NCBI RefSeq assembly: GCF_037392515.1
Contig: NC_090280.1
Span: 28,711,118 to 28,775,117 of the forward strand
Origin: Haliotis asinina
Lineage: Eukaryota > Mollusca > Gastropoda > Lepetellida > Haliotidae
DNA length: 64,000 nucleotides
Reading direction: 5' to 3'
In this document: piece by piece, positions 21,901 through 31,500 of the stretch
Position numbering within the stretch: the first letter of the stretch is position 1
How the letters are laid out: each line of letters starts with the position of its first letter
Made by a program: the position numbers and the translations under genes
The notes under the pieces: generated by a model
Seen by the model: only the letters and a program-made list of their open reading frames with translations
What the model was told of the DNA's origin: nothing
Databases searched by the model: none

Positions 21901-24900
21901 GCCAAATATTTCTCGTCTATGCGTTTATTTATTGGGATAGTATATCACAATGATAACAGTCCATTTATATGACGTTTTCCCATTATCACGTTCAAAGCCG
22001 ACCTAAAGTGTCTTTGAGGTGTCGGGTGGTTAAGTGATATCTCATTCTACTTGGTATCCATCCACTGCTGGCTGAACAGAGGCAGATTTCGAACAAATTC
22101 ATCAGCGTCGGATAGGACTGTCAGGAGCCTCTCTATGGAAAATAGTGATCCATTCGATGACATCACCTGATGTTTCTGTCGCTGTGGCTTGAATTTTAAC
22201 AATATTTCAGTTTCTCACAACCTGTCATCTTGATATTGGCGAAATGTCCAAAGTGATTAATGTGTATTTTGCTGGGATTCGAAGTTATGATAATAGGTAT
22301 CTGGTGTGGCTAAGAGGCTAACTCTACACAGCAAATTGCCCCGCCTTGAATGACAGGGCAACCGTGTGCCGTGATTACAATGGAAAGTTGAGCAAATAAT
22401 TGTCTTGCTGCTAAAACACACTTGATTGGTTAAATACACTCATACATAAAATAGTTTGCAAACCAACAATGAAGATTTGCATTGAGTTCAAGAAAAGCAG
22501 CCCAACTGCCATTTCGGGCACTACTTCATTTTAAAAACCATTGGAAGTGGCAAAAAGACCAGTGAAGTATGAAATAGAGTTTGACTTTTCCTGCGCATGC
22601 GTACTACAATTGACTTTCTACGCATGCGCACCGGTAATCGAAAAGGGCGACAACGCGACATTTCAATATGTCGCATTGTCGCGTGTGGCGTTTTAGTAAA
22701 TGATTAGTTTTTTCTTTACACATCTTAGATAGGGCGACAACGCGACATATTTTGACCTTGAAAAGTGTCGCTATGTCGCGTGTCGCACTTTGGAGGAACA
22801 GAGAAAATGTTATTCAAAACGCGACACGCGACACGCGACACGCGACATCACGACAATGCGAAAAATGGGCGAAATGAAACGCCCCGTGCAAACCCTCAGA
22901 TTTTTGCTGTGACCTTGCAAATTATCTCATGGTGAATCTCACCAAGACACCTTGATTCCAAAAATGTGAACACAATCCATCATTTCTTTTTCCTTTCCCG
23001 CCCTAAAACGCGTGTATGATGTACGAAATGCAGCGAAAAATGACCACTCGCGTATTTTCTAAACCTTTAAACTGTTATTACAATTACCGTAAGTAGTTAT
23101 TATATTTCATCACAAGTTAAATTATTACAATTTAAGTTTTTATTATAACTTACGTCAAGGGCTATTATGGTTTGCAGCAGGCATTACAGTTTACATTTTA
23201 GTACAAGTTACGTCGAAACAAAATATAGTCATTGTTGCAAATATAGCCATTGTTACACATGGCGGTATAGTGTTCTTTGATAATGTCGGCTGTGGACAAA
23301 GCAGTCAACACTTCTATACCTTATTGCAAGCCAGAGTTACTACATTAAATATTTCATCCAGTGGGGTTGGGCACAACCCGTGAAGATACAGGTTGGAATT
23401 GGTCTTCAGCAAACCCATACTTGTCGTATGAGGCGACACTCAGGGTTTGTGGTCAGACTGGTTGATATTCCTAACCAAATTTCAACGCATGCCAACTCAA
23501 AATAGTTCATCATGATCCCAGTCACTGGATTGTCTGATCCAAACTCGACTTTCATAGTCTTGCATTTGCTGAGCCTGCGTTTAAAACACGCAGGCAGGTA
23601 CCTAAGTGGATAGGTGCTCTCATCTCACCTTTTGCATCATAATAAGTCCATAGAAATGTTTCCTTCCTTCCTCAATGACGGAGGTACATAACGTAGATAC
23701 CCTTGGGAGGCTTGGACGTGCACTCCTTCGTCTGCGGTGAACCCAGTCTCTTTCTATCACTGAATAAATCTTAGAACTGTTATCTCGGTGGCATCAAAAG
23801 GCGTTGGCAGCAGTTTGGTATGTTGACCCAACCTGCTCCGTCTCAATTGGTCTTTTTCTTTCTCTTCAGCTTTTAATCGTACTTGTTAATCGCACTTGTT
23901 AATCGTACTTGTTAATCATACTTGTTAATCATACTAGATAATCATACTTGTTAATCGCACTTGTTAATCAGACTTGTTAATCATACTTGTTAATCATACT
24001 TGTTAATCATACTTGTTAATCATACTTGTTAATCATACTAGATAATCATACTTGTTAATCGCACTTGTTAATCATACTTGTTAATCATACTTGTTAATCA
24101 GACTTGTTAATCGTACTTGTTAATCATACTAGTTAATCATACTTGTTAATCATACTTGTTAATCATACTTGTTAATCGTACTTGTTAATCATATCAAGCA
24201 TGACAGTCTTTCTTTATACCCATATACTCATTCTACACGTGCAAATACTGCTTGAATATTGCTACATTTTTGATACTTTTGATGCGGAATGATGCTGCTG
24301 TGTGTAAACAGAGTGGAAAAATGTTACTGTGCAAGCAATTATGAATGTTAACAAAGATATACTGAAATGTTCCCGACACTACACAATATCAAAGACACGT
24401 TTTAATTGTGTTCACTAATGCAGATCAGCAGAAAATGTTTTAATAAACTGAAATCATAGAAATGATTCTTTTACAACACTACGACTGTTGTGTTCTTGTT
24501 TTAGTAGTTGAAAATGGTGATTTAAATGGCTTATCATTGTCTCAAAGCAGAAGTACATTTCAATCCTTTTTTTGACATATACTAGTTTATTTCGGCATGG
24601 TATAAAATGGGACGATTTAACTATTCTGAAAAAGATGCATTTCGCCTAAATGTGAATACATTTGAGAATTCGTTTTCGTGATTTGATTTAAGTTGCTTTG
24701 TTCAGCTCTCTTGTCAACTAATGCTTTCTAACATGTCTTTGATAGTTCAGTAATTCAAAAGGGTAGGAGGGTAACGCCTTTAGTGTGTATAGAGTCGTCA
24801 TTTTTAAGTCATGTAGACGACCAGGTGTATGCCATCAAAGAAAGGAACATTAACATCATCCCTCTCTAACCAGCAAATTTGGTAAACAATACAGTTAAGA

Positions 24901-25511
24901 AGATCTGAAGTCAACATCACGCTGACGCCTCTATCGATTCTCATATGACTGATAGATACGACCGATAGTAGTCTCGCCATCATATAGATCAAGCTGGCTG
25001 TAATGAACAGATATCGAAACACTGTATCTCATTAAATGCACAGCTGCTCCAGGTTAATACAAGCATGGACACCATGCTGTCAACATGCGTGGTACAGTTA
25101 CAGGTGTGCAAGGTGAGCTGGTATGGTAGTATGCAATATTGCAGAAATGTTATTGGGTGGTCAATTTTGTGGAAGAGGGAAGAGAGTCAGAGGGGTATGG
25201 GAATATGGGAACATTGATCAAGTAAATCATCTATGTTGCAGAAGCAGGAAATCACTCTGCTGACGAAGGACATATCGCCGATCCTGGACCAATGTATAAG
25301 GGAGGTAATTCTCCTTTTTCTCCGTCTACTGACCGTTATTATTGGGTTCTTCATCGTGTTGTTTCTATTAGACATACTGCTAACACTGAAGTACGTCTTG
25401 GATGTGTTCGTGATGGAGTTGCATAGAAGTCCAGCTCTCCAAGACGTCCGACCACCTCCAATGTTTCCAACACTGAGGATAATCACAGCATACATTAGTG
25501 ACGTGCTATGA
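15859..25511 (+). CDS. Candidate three-exon gene for a small membrane protein, unrecognised
   Basis: Three phase-0 stretches with consensus splice sites could form one gene. Exon 1 (15859-15975) runs from ATG to a GTGAGT donor: 39 codons including CGVDGRYTGICSPTRLDALK. Exon 2 (25053-25112) follows CTGCTCCAG, reads VNTSMDTMLSTCVVQLQVCK and ends at a GTGAGC donor. Exon 3 (25242-25511) follows CTATGTTGCAG and encodes 89 residues plus stop. It holds a strongly hydrophobic stretch of roughly 28 residues (about 25314-25400), with charged segments before it and a proline-rich PPPMF tail after it. The predicted protein is about 148 residues with one or two membrane passes. The first intron would be 9 kb and contains the whole long-inverted-repeat element. 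Exons 2 and 3 are separated by only 129 bases and are the better-supported pair; translation could begin at 25065 or 25074 instead. Function unknown. Confidence 0.35.
16085..16165 (+). mobile_element. SINE-B fragment
   Basis: Matches the head of the SINE-B family (GTGAAGATCCAGGTTAGG, then GACTTGATTGACACATGTTA) with an internal deletion. Confidence 0.55.
16430..16740 (+). pseudogene. LINE fossil, C-terminal region of a reverse-transcriptase polyprotein
   Basis: Short stretches in shifting frames recall the C-terminus of a metazoan RT family. GLKSEKRG and FATQDQPTRN are followed by VETHEHLISGCRFLNARC plus FYYRH (16553-16635), then WYDPDHVKGVMESDNFKPIW (16653-16713). The order and spacing fit the recalled family pattern (AAQDQ, ETxxHLxSGC, RHN, W-Y, V-x-E-x-D, ILWD). 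Several frameshifts show age. It is a different family from the LINE at 1-5090. Confidence 0.6.
16966..17437 (+). repeat. Left outer arm of the inverted-repeat element
   Basis: Contains repeated ACGTAAATTGTAATAA-like words (to about 17180), then GCATACATCATATACGC and AAAGAAATAATTGATTTTGT. All have inverted counterparts at 22877-23215. Confidence 0.65.
18655..19690 (+). repeat. Left inner arm of the inverted-repeat element
   Basis: About 1 kb. Begins with clustered GTCGC boxes and includes TTTCTCTGTTCCTCCAAAGT, GCATGCGC pairs and CATCAGGTGATGTC. Closely matches the inverse of 21955-22877. Confidence 0.8.
20245..20425. repeat. Internal GTCGC-box palindromic unit
   Basis: GTCGCGTTGTCGCATTG and relatives face their inverse (GCGACAATGCGACAACGCG) across about 60 bases, then recur. 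It is the same building block as in the arms. Confidence 0.8.
20728..20893 (-). mobile_element. SINE-A copy
   Basis: tRNA-like head at the right (inverted B box GGGAATCGAACCC) and CACTCACT tail at the left (TGAGTGAGT). It lies in the spacer of the inverted-repeat element, so it inserted later. Confidence 0.9.
21086..21132. repeat. Pentamer microsatellite (GGTGT)n
   Basis: About nine GTGTG-type pentamers within a purine-rich stretch. Confidence 0.95.
21410..21790 (+). pseudogene. Tc1-like transposase fossil, N-terminal (HTH) half
   Basis: Broken frames read RDAGDYQSSVARRL, NHRPRAGRPRVTTAAQDRYI and later RLKEIRLRDRKPDV with RRHHRAQRLRYQD. These follow the Tc1 order of helix-turn-helix, GRPR hinge, DRYIR and the segment before the DDE core. 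It stops near 21790 with no catalytic part. Several frameshifts and stops. It lies in the spacer of the inverted-repeat element. Confidence 0.75.
21955..22877 (-). repeat. Right inner arm of the inverted-repeat element
   Basis: Inverse of the left inner arm, with only a few differences over long stretches near the box clusters. Slightly shorter. Confidence 0.8.
22877..23215 (-). repeat. Right outer arm of the inverted-repeat element
   Basis: Inverse of 16966-17437, including GCGTGTATGATGTACGAAAT and TTACAATTTAAG/TTACGTC words. Shorter than the left arm. Confidence 0.65.
23240..23875. other. Intergenic, no gene seen
   Basis: Holds an eroded SINE-B (23350-23565) and AT-rich flank. Confidence 0.5.
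23350..23565 (+). mobile_element. SINE-B copy, eroded
   Basis: CCGTGAAGATACAGG, GGTCTTCAGCAAACCCATAC and CACTGGATTGTCTGATCC are recognisable; the 3' tail is lost. Confidence 0.6.
23877..24191. repeat. 13-bp minisatellite, unit ATACTTGTTAATC
   Basis: About 24 head-to-tail units with variants GCACTTGTTAATC, AGACTTGTTAATC and ATACTAGATAATC. Confidence 0.97.
24192..25052. other. AT-rich stretch, no supported gene
   Basis: A 72-codon minus-strand frame at 24804-25022 (MFRYLFITASLIYMM at its start) has hydrophobic character but no splice or homology support. Confidence 0.4.
25053..25112 (+). CDS. Candidate membrane-protein gene, exon 2
   Basis: Twenty codons between a weak acceptor (CAGCTGCTCCAG) and a good donor (AAG|GTGAGC), phase 0 both sides. 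Two methionines at 25065 and 25074. Confidence 0.35.
25242..25511 (+). CDS. Candidate membrane-protein gene, terminal exon
   Basis: Eighty-nine codons and a stop. Contains ILLFLRLLTVIIGFFIVLFL as a membrane segment. Also open on its own from ATG at 25233. The opposite strand is open here too, which weakens the case slightly. Confidence 0.45.
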   Translation, partial: KQEITLLTKDISPILDQCIREVILLFLRLLTVIIGFFIVLFLLDILLTLKYVLDVFVMELHRSPALQDVRPPPMFPTLRIITAYISDVL

Positions 25512-25544
25512 CCAGCCATGGTAAAAAGCATGTTAATGAACCCC

Positions 25545-25880
25545 TAGCTAGATGAGATGTGAAACGTTGAAGAAGCAACACATTTCAACATACGGGAAGC
25601 ATGCCTAATGATACGTAGTACATATAACTCAAGTTCACATTCATGACACCTAGCTACATCCGATGTCAAACTTGGAACGTACAGCTCATTTCGACATACG
25701 TGAAGCACGCCAACATGACATGTGAAACGTGGGCATATATCGCCTTTCCACATTCGTGAAACCTAGCTACATGAGGTGTGAAACGTGGAACGTGGAACTC
25801 ATATTTCCACATAAGTGTAACACGAGACATAACATATGGCACGTGGAACGTATACCTCATTTCCACATACGTGAAAAATC
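25545..25880. repeat. Imperfect minisatellite of about 65 bases
   Basis: Repeats of GTGAAACGTGGAACGTATA, then CTCATTTCCACATACGTGA and CACCTAGCTACATG-like segments directly after the candidate membrane-protein exon. Frames on the minus strand here are repeat by-products. Confidence 0.75.
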
Positions 25881-26069
25881 AGAATATTAAGCAATAAGCA
25901 AGAACATGTTGACGTATGTCAGCATAGCATTGGACACATGCTGATTTACTGCTGTCATATTCCATTGGAAATCACTGGATCCATGCGTGTAAGCTTTTTG
26001 CAGTTATGAGCACACATTGTGAACATGAATCTTTCGGACGGATGATAGATACCGTGGTACAGCAATAGG

Positions 26070-26250
26070 TCTTCAGTAACCCATGCTTGTTGAAAGAAGT
26101 GACTAACTTGACCGATGGTGGTTGACTCGTCACTATTACGTAGAAAGACGCTCATGCTGTTGATCAATGGATTGCCTGGTCCGAACTACAGGTCGCCGTT
26201 ATACATCTCGAATATTACTGAGTGCGACGTTAAATAACAACCAAACCTAA
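26070..26250 (+). mobile_element. SINE-B copy
   Basis: GGTCTTCAGTAACCCATGCT to TATTACTGAGTGCGACG followed by TTAAATAACAACC. The end is especially like the LINE tail. Confidence 0.75.
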
Positions 26251-26414
26251 AACAATAACATTTACTGAAGGAAAATAACTTAGATGTCAAAGTCAAAGTG
26301 CTTGGAGGAATAATCAGCATATGAACAACTTAGGGTAGCCAAAGACAACCGTGACAAATCTCACTGATATTGTTCTAAGCAATACATTGCATGTATGGCA
26401 AGCAGTTATCATAT

Positions 26415-26845
26415 CCATTATGAATTTAAAGATATCATTAGCTGTTTTAAAAATATCTGCATCCTATTTAAATGGAGCAATAATGTCTTAACCATATCAA
26501 TATATAAATGAGGATATCTTTTATTAATTTCCCATATCCAAATAGATTTATTGATATCTCAAAATCTTTTAGAGATATCACGATATGTGTACATGTGTTT
26601 AAGATATCAGTAAAACAATTAGGTATTGTGTACACAACTGTATTCGAAAAATTCAATTTAATTCATGATGTCAGCAGTGTTTTCTAGGATAACATTAATA
26701 TATTCATCATGTCCTCATTTCGAGATACCATGAATTTTATTGCAGATATTTATAATTGCCTCAGTGCAATACATTTTAAATTCAGTTCAAGTTATCTTCA
26801 ATTCAGTTCAAGATATCTCCATTTTCATTCACGATATCTTTAAAA
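26415..26845. repeat. GATATC-word array
   Basis: Seven exact GATATC palindromes (26430, 26513, 26553, 26574, 26603, 26813, 26833) plus many near-matches in about 430 AT-rich bases, in both flanking contexts (AAGATATC, GATATCTT). No tandem unit of fixed length. Confidence 0.6.
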
Positions 26846-26859
26846 CAATTTACGACTCG

Positions 26860-27365
26860 AGTACTTCTTTGTAAATGTGAAAACGGTTTGTCATATGAAC
26901 GTGCCGCCAAAGCACTGTTTGCAGCGCCATAAAATACCACACGGTGTACAGTGTACGATGTACGGTGTGCCCTCTCGGGGACTTAATCCTAACACACATG
27001 TTCAAAAATATTACGTAATGCTACATTCTATTTTGGTTACTAAATATTATATGTGACTAACAGTTTTTTTTCTGTTTTCAATTGTGATCATATTGGGCGT
27101 TTCAAATTGTTGGCTGGAATCTATGTCGGTAATTCGTGAGGTTGGTGAATGTTATCAATGTCGTGGAGGGGTTGAGTGACAATGATACGAATAAATAACT
27201 TCATACAAATGAACCATGTGGAATACTACAGCTTTGCGTTATGTTTCTTTGTGCATCCGCAAGTAAATTCAAGGCGGGTGCACCCAAAAGTTACCTAAAC
27301 GGACAGGATTAGCTAAATTTCTTCTTTGTGTTGCTGACTGCCGTTTTTCTCATCCATCACTTATC
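26860..27365. other. Intergenic, no gene seen
   Basis: AT-rich, no supported frame. Confidence 0.5.
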
Positions 27366-27369
27366 AAAA

Positions 27370-27535
27370 GATGGGCGGTGGAGTAGCCTAGTGGCGTTCA
27401 CTCGTCACGCCGAAAACCCGGTTTCGATCCCCAAAATGGGTGCATATGTGAAACCCATTTCCAGCGTCCCTCGCTTTAATATTGATGTAATATTTCTAAA
27501 AGCGGCGTACAACCACACATACTCACTCACTAACT
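27370..27535 (+). mobile_element. SINE-A copy
   Basis: GGGCGGTGGAGTAGCCTAGT head, degenerate B box GGTTTCGATCCCC, end AGCGGCGTACAACC with CACTCACT. Confidence 0.85.
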
Positions 27536-27599
27536 AACCAAAAGACCTTAAATACATAACATGGCAACACTGACACTGGGAGGAATGTGTCAGATCCCA

Positions 27600-27825
27600 C
27601 AACGTGATATCATCCGTGAAGATCAGGGTTAGAACTTATCTTCAGCAACCCATGCTTAAATAGCTTGTCTTAGGAAATGAAAGGGATCGGATGGTCAAGT
27701 TTACTGAACTGTCATAATCCAATGGATCGATGCTCATGCTGTTCACTGGATTGTCTGGTCCAGACTAGATTATTTACAGACCGGCTTCATATACCTTGAG
27801 TATTGCTGAATAAGGCATAAATTAA
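27600..27825 (+). mobile_element. SINE-B copy
   Basis: CCGTGAAGATCAGGGTTAGA to CACTGGATTGTCTGGTCC and TTGAGTATTGCTGAATAAGG; tail worn. Confidence 0.75.
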
Positions 27826-27839
27826 ATATATAAATGGAT

Positions 27840-28430
27840 ATTAGTCCTTTATCTTCACAGTCTATGATGTTGATTGTATAGTGCCGTGATGCACAATTGT
27901 ATTAAGTCAAGACCTACCACAGATTGCAACACTATTAAATACAAGAACAGGAGAAAGAACACAGTATCATGGTTTTGAATCAAACATGGTCAGATTTCAA
28001 TGCACAATGATTGGGAACAACGTAACGTTGACGGTTGCAATATACCATGTTCAGTACCACTCTTTGAAAATAGATGACAATCAGAGGAGACGTTTACATA
28101 GTAACGTAAAGAAACAATAACGCGTATTTCTGTTAAACAACAACCGACGTCAAGATGCTGAAGCCTCTGAACAATACCATGCTTCTTAAAAAAAATAAAG
28201 CTTTCGTCTATTTACAACTTGGCGTTCATTATCCTTGCATTCAAACGTTGTCTTCGCGAAAGCTCTTTAATCACAAGGGAGATAACTCGGTTAGGCGACA
28301 CCCAAAATCAAGGCCTAGCCGTGCAATTCCGGGTCCGTCTTCTTAGATTTCGGAAGGAGGAGGTTAGATTCGACAAAATGTATCATGAGGACGGTCGAAG
28401 CATTGTTGGTTGATTTCGTTCGAGAGATAT
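27840..28430. other. Downstream flank of the tetraspanin gene
   Basis: No gene seen. This should hold the minus-strand 3' UTR of the tetraspanin; a clear AATAAA on that strand was not identified. Confidence 0.4.
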
Positions 28431-28431
28431 T

Positions 28432-28500
28432 TTAAACAGGGGAGATTTTCTTGTCTCCTATGTCCTTTGTCAACACGATCGCTAATATCACCTGCACAAT
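28432..28500 (-). CDS. Tetraspanin exon 7, terminal
   Basis: Acceptor TTTGTTTTCAG, then 22 codons and stop: IVQVILAIVL completes TM4 and TKDIGDKKISPV is the short cytoplasmic tail. Phase and hydrophobicity fit exactly with exon 6. Confidence 0.8.
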   Translation of the reverse strand: MVQVILAIVLTKDIGDKKISPV

Positions 28501-31500
28501 CTGAAAACAAATTAGGTACACATATTGGACAAAACAGAGTAAAATTACAACACGTGCATTGTTTTAGTGCACATAGTTTCTGTAACAATGCATTGATCAC
28601 CAACTACTGCCACGATGCCCGAAGCTACTGTCACGGTGCACGAAGCTAGCTAGTGTGAGGGAGCACGGAGTTGCTTTCACTGTCCAAAGAGCTAATGTCA
28701 CGGTGCTCAGAGCTAATGTCACGGTGATCAGGGCTAGTGTCAAGGTGCATGGAGCTTCTGTCACGAAGCAGACAAGTACTGTCACGGTGCACAGAGCTAC
28801 AGTCACGGTGCACAAAGCTACTGCCTTGGTGCACACAGCTGCTGTCACGGTGCAAAGAGCTACATTGCCATGGTGCACAGAGTTACTGTCACGGTGCACA
28901 GAGCTACTGTCACGGTGCATGCAGCTAATGTCACGGTGTACAGACCTAATGTCACGGCATACAGAGCTAATGTCACGATGTACAGAGATAATGTCACGCA
29001 GTAAGTACTTTCACGTTTTCCTGTCCTGGGTGAGGTGTATTTACCTACCAGCAGCAGGACAACCCCCACCAGACCCAGGATCGTCCAGGGTTGCTGTTCG
29101 TTGATTAAGTTCAGCAGCTTCTTGTAGCAGCCCTGAAACAGAGGAACGATATAGACACATTTGGAAACAAAAACTGCCAGCCTAGTAGCAACTGGCATGA
29201 CGTTCACGTCGTGGGCTACCTTGCCATTATGGGTAGTCTAGTTTTTAAAGAGTTCACTCGTCACACCTATGATCCGGGTTCGAGTCCAAACATGGGTACA
29301 ATGTGTGAAGCCCATTTCTTGTGTACCCCGCCGTGATTTTGCGGGGATATTGTTAAAATCGGCATTAAGCCATACTCAGTCACCCCCTTTATCGTTAGCT
29401 CGACTTCGCTAATGTTCTGCAAAACCTGTGCGACGTTAAACCCTGAACCTATTGAGCACATGATGAAATGGGGGGATGGGGGGTGGGGGGTGGTGGTGGG
29501 GGGGGGGGTGGGGGGGGGTGGGGGCTCGCTCGTCTTGACGAAGACATGGGTTCGATTCCCTACGAACGTACAACGCATGAATCCCATATCTGGTGTCCCC
29601 TGACGTAATGACGTAAGATTAAATCGCATTGACAAGTTCGTGCGCTGACCCAACTATGTCTGCTGCATCTCAACCCACGTGTGAGTGAGTAAGTGAGTGA
29701 ATGAGTATTGTTTTAAGCCACTTTTTAGCAATATTCAAGTGATCTCAAGGTACGAGATTCCAGAAATGCACTTGACACATTGTACCCATGTGGGGAATGG
29801 AACTAGGCTCTTCGGTGTGACGAGTAAACGCTGCAACCACTAGACTACCCTACCGCCCCCTTAAACGTATGAGTAATGCAAATAAACACTTAACACAGAT
29901 GCGCAATCAAGCTTAAGGTTGTATTGCATATTAACGCATAGTAGAGTGACACTATTAACTGCTTGAGGGTATGTGCTCAATGAGAGAGTGGGAGTGAACG
30001 AGTTGGGATATGTGTCGCTTTGAGCAATATTCCAGTAATATCACGGCGAACATTGTACGTTGTACCCACGTGGGGTATCGAACCCGGGTCTTGTGACGGG
30101 TAAACACTTTTGACACTGGGTTACCCCACCGTCATTATATGTAGGGGAGTTATAGCTACTTTGGTGATGGTTAAATATTATTACGCAAATATAAATATCT
30201 GAAGCCCCATAATTCCCGGCACTGCCAAGGATGATCTGACCTCTGTATGTATTCTGTTGGAGGTGAATGGTCGTTGAGTGCACTCGTCCAACCTCTGGTC
30301 CTTTAGATAGTCGTCTGTGCAACAAGCAGGGGAGGCCTGCAGGGTGAAGGTGTTACCTTCATAGGTGTACTTGGTCCATGGTGCGCTGTCGTTGAAGTCG
30401 TCTGGGCCACCCATCGCACAGCACTGCATCTGAAGATGCAACGGGCAGCTAGCAGAGTAGGCACAGTTATAGTGGCAGTATCTATACATAAAGTTGGTTA
30501 TGTTGTTTAACTGCGGACTCAGCAATATCCCAGCTTCGTGGCGGCTGTCTGTAAATATTCGGACTGACTGATTTTGTGATATGTTCTCCAGAGTTGAGCA
30601 AGCTTGACTGATTGTATGGTATGTTCTCTAGAGCTGTGCAAGCTTGACTGATTATGTAATATGTTCTCCAGATCTGCACAAGCTAAATCGATTGTGTGAT
30701 ATGTTCTGTAGAGCTGTGCAAGTTTGATTGATTGTGTAAGGTGCTCTCCAGAGCTGTGCAAGTTTGACTGATCATGTGCTCTCCGGAGCTGTAAAGACTA
30801 ATTATGTAATATCTTCTCCTGGTCTATGTAAGGTGCTCATGATGTAAGCTCTACTGATTATTTAGTATACACTCAGGACGTGCAAGCTTGACTGCCTGTG
30901 TATTGCGCTCATCGGATCTGTGCAAGCTCGACTGATCATGTAATGTTCTCTTAGGGGCTTTGCAAACTTGACTGAGGGTGCAATATGTTCTCCAGAGCCG
31001 TGCAAGTTTGATTCATTTTGTGATATGTTCTCCAGACCTGTGCAAGATTGTCTGATTGTGTAATGTGTTATCTGGTGTTGTTTAAGTGTTACTGATTGTG
31101 TAATACGAACGTCTCGAGAGCTGTGTAAGTTTGATTGATTGTATAATATCGACGATGCTGTGCAAGGTGTATTGATGAAGTAATATGTTCTCCAGAATGG
31201 TGCAAGCTTGACTGAGCATGCATGTAGTTAGATTGATTATGTAATATGCGCACCGGAGCTGTGCAAACTGTAAATTGATTATGTAAAATTCTCTCCATGC
31301 AAGCTTGTGTGGTTATGTAATATTTCAACTCTGTGACAAATTAATGCACTTTCTCTTCAAGAATCATCCACTTGCTTCAACTTAACAAGCTCTAACACTT
31401 GTGTTGGTTCTGATGGGGATATTTCAAATATTATTTTTCTTCTAGATTTATGTGGACTTTTCTGTAAAGTAGTTTCAATAGTTTGGATTCTGATAAAGTA

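Larger units (their letters stand above)
16966..23215. mobile_element. Giant inverted-repeat (foldback-like) element with GTCGC-box arrays
   Basis: Sequence from 16966-17437 reappears inverted at 22877-23215 (about 70-75% alike by eye). An inner block at 18655-19690 reappears inverted at 21955-22877 (about 90-97% alike). Outer ends are built of ACGTAAATTGTAATAA-like words; inner arms start with clustered GTCGC/GCGAC boxes. The left side has about 1.2 kb (17440-18640) not matched on the right, either an insertion or a deletion on the other side. The spacer (19690-21955) holds a further box cluster, a SINE, a pentamer microsatellite and a Tc1 fragment. No transposase of its own was recognised. 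Boundaries are approximate and no target duplication was identified. Confidence 0.7.

Noticed and set aside
18577-22860. GTCGC blocks considered as a CRISPR or simple satellite
   Set aside because: No spacer-repeat order; blocks face each other and lie in element arms.
24804-25022. 72-codon hydrophobic minus frame
   Set aside because: No splice sites, family motif or neighbour support.
28597-29207. Overlapping frames of 60-150 codons on both strands
   Set aside because: Produced by the 21-bp minisatellite, whose unit is a multiple of three.
29267-29653. 128-codon minus frame with a poly-proline centre
   Set aside because: Made from two SINE-A pieces and a G-rich tract.
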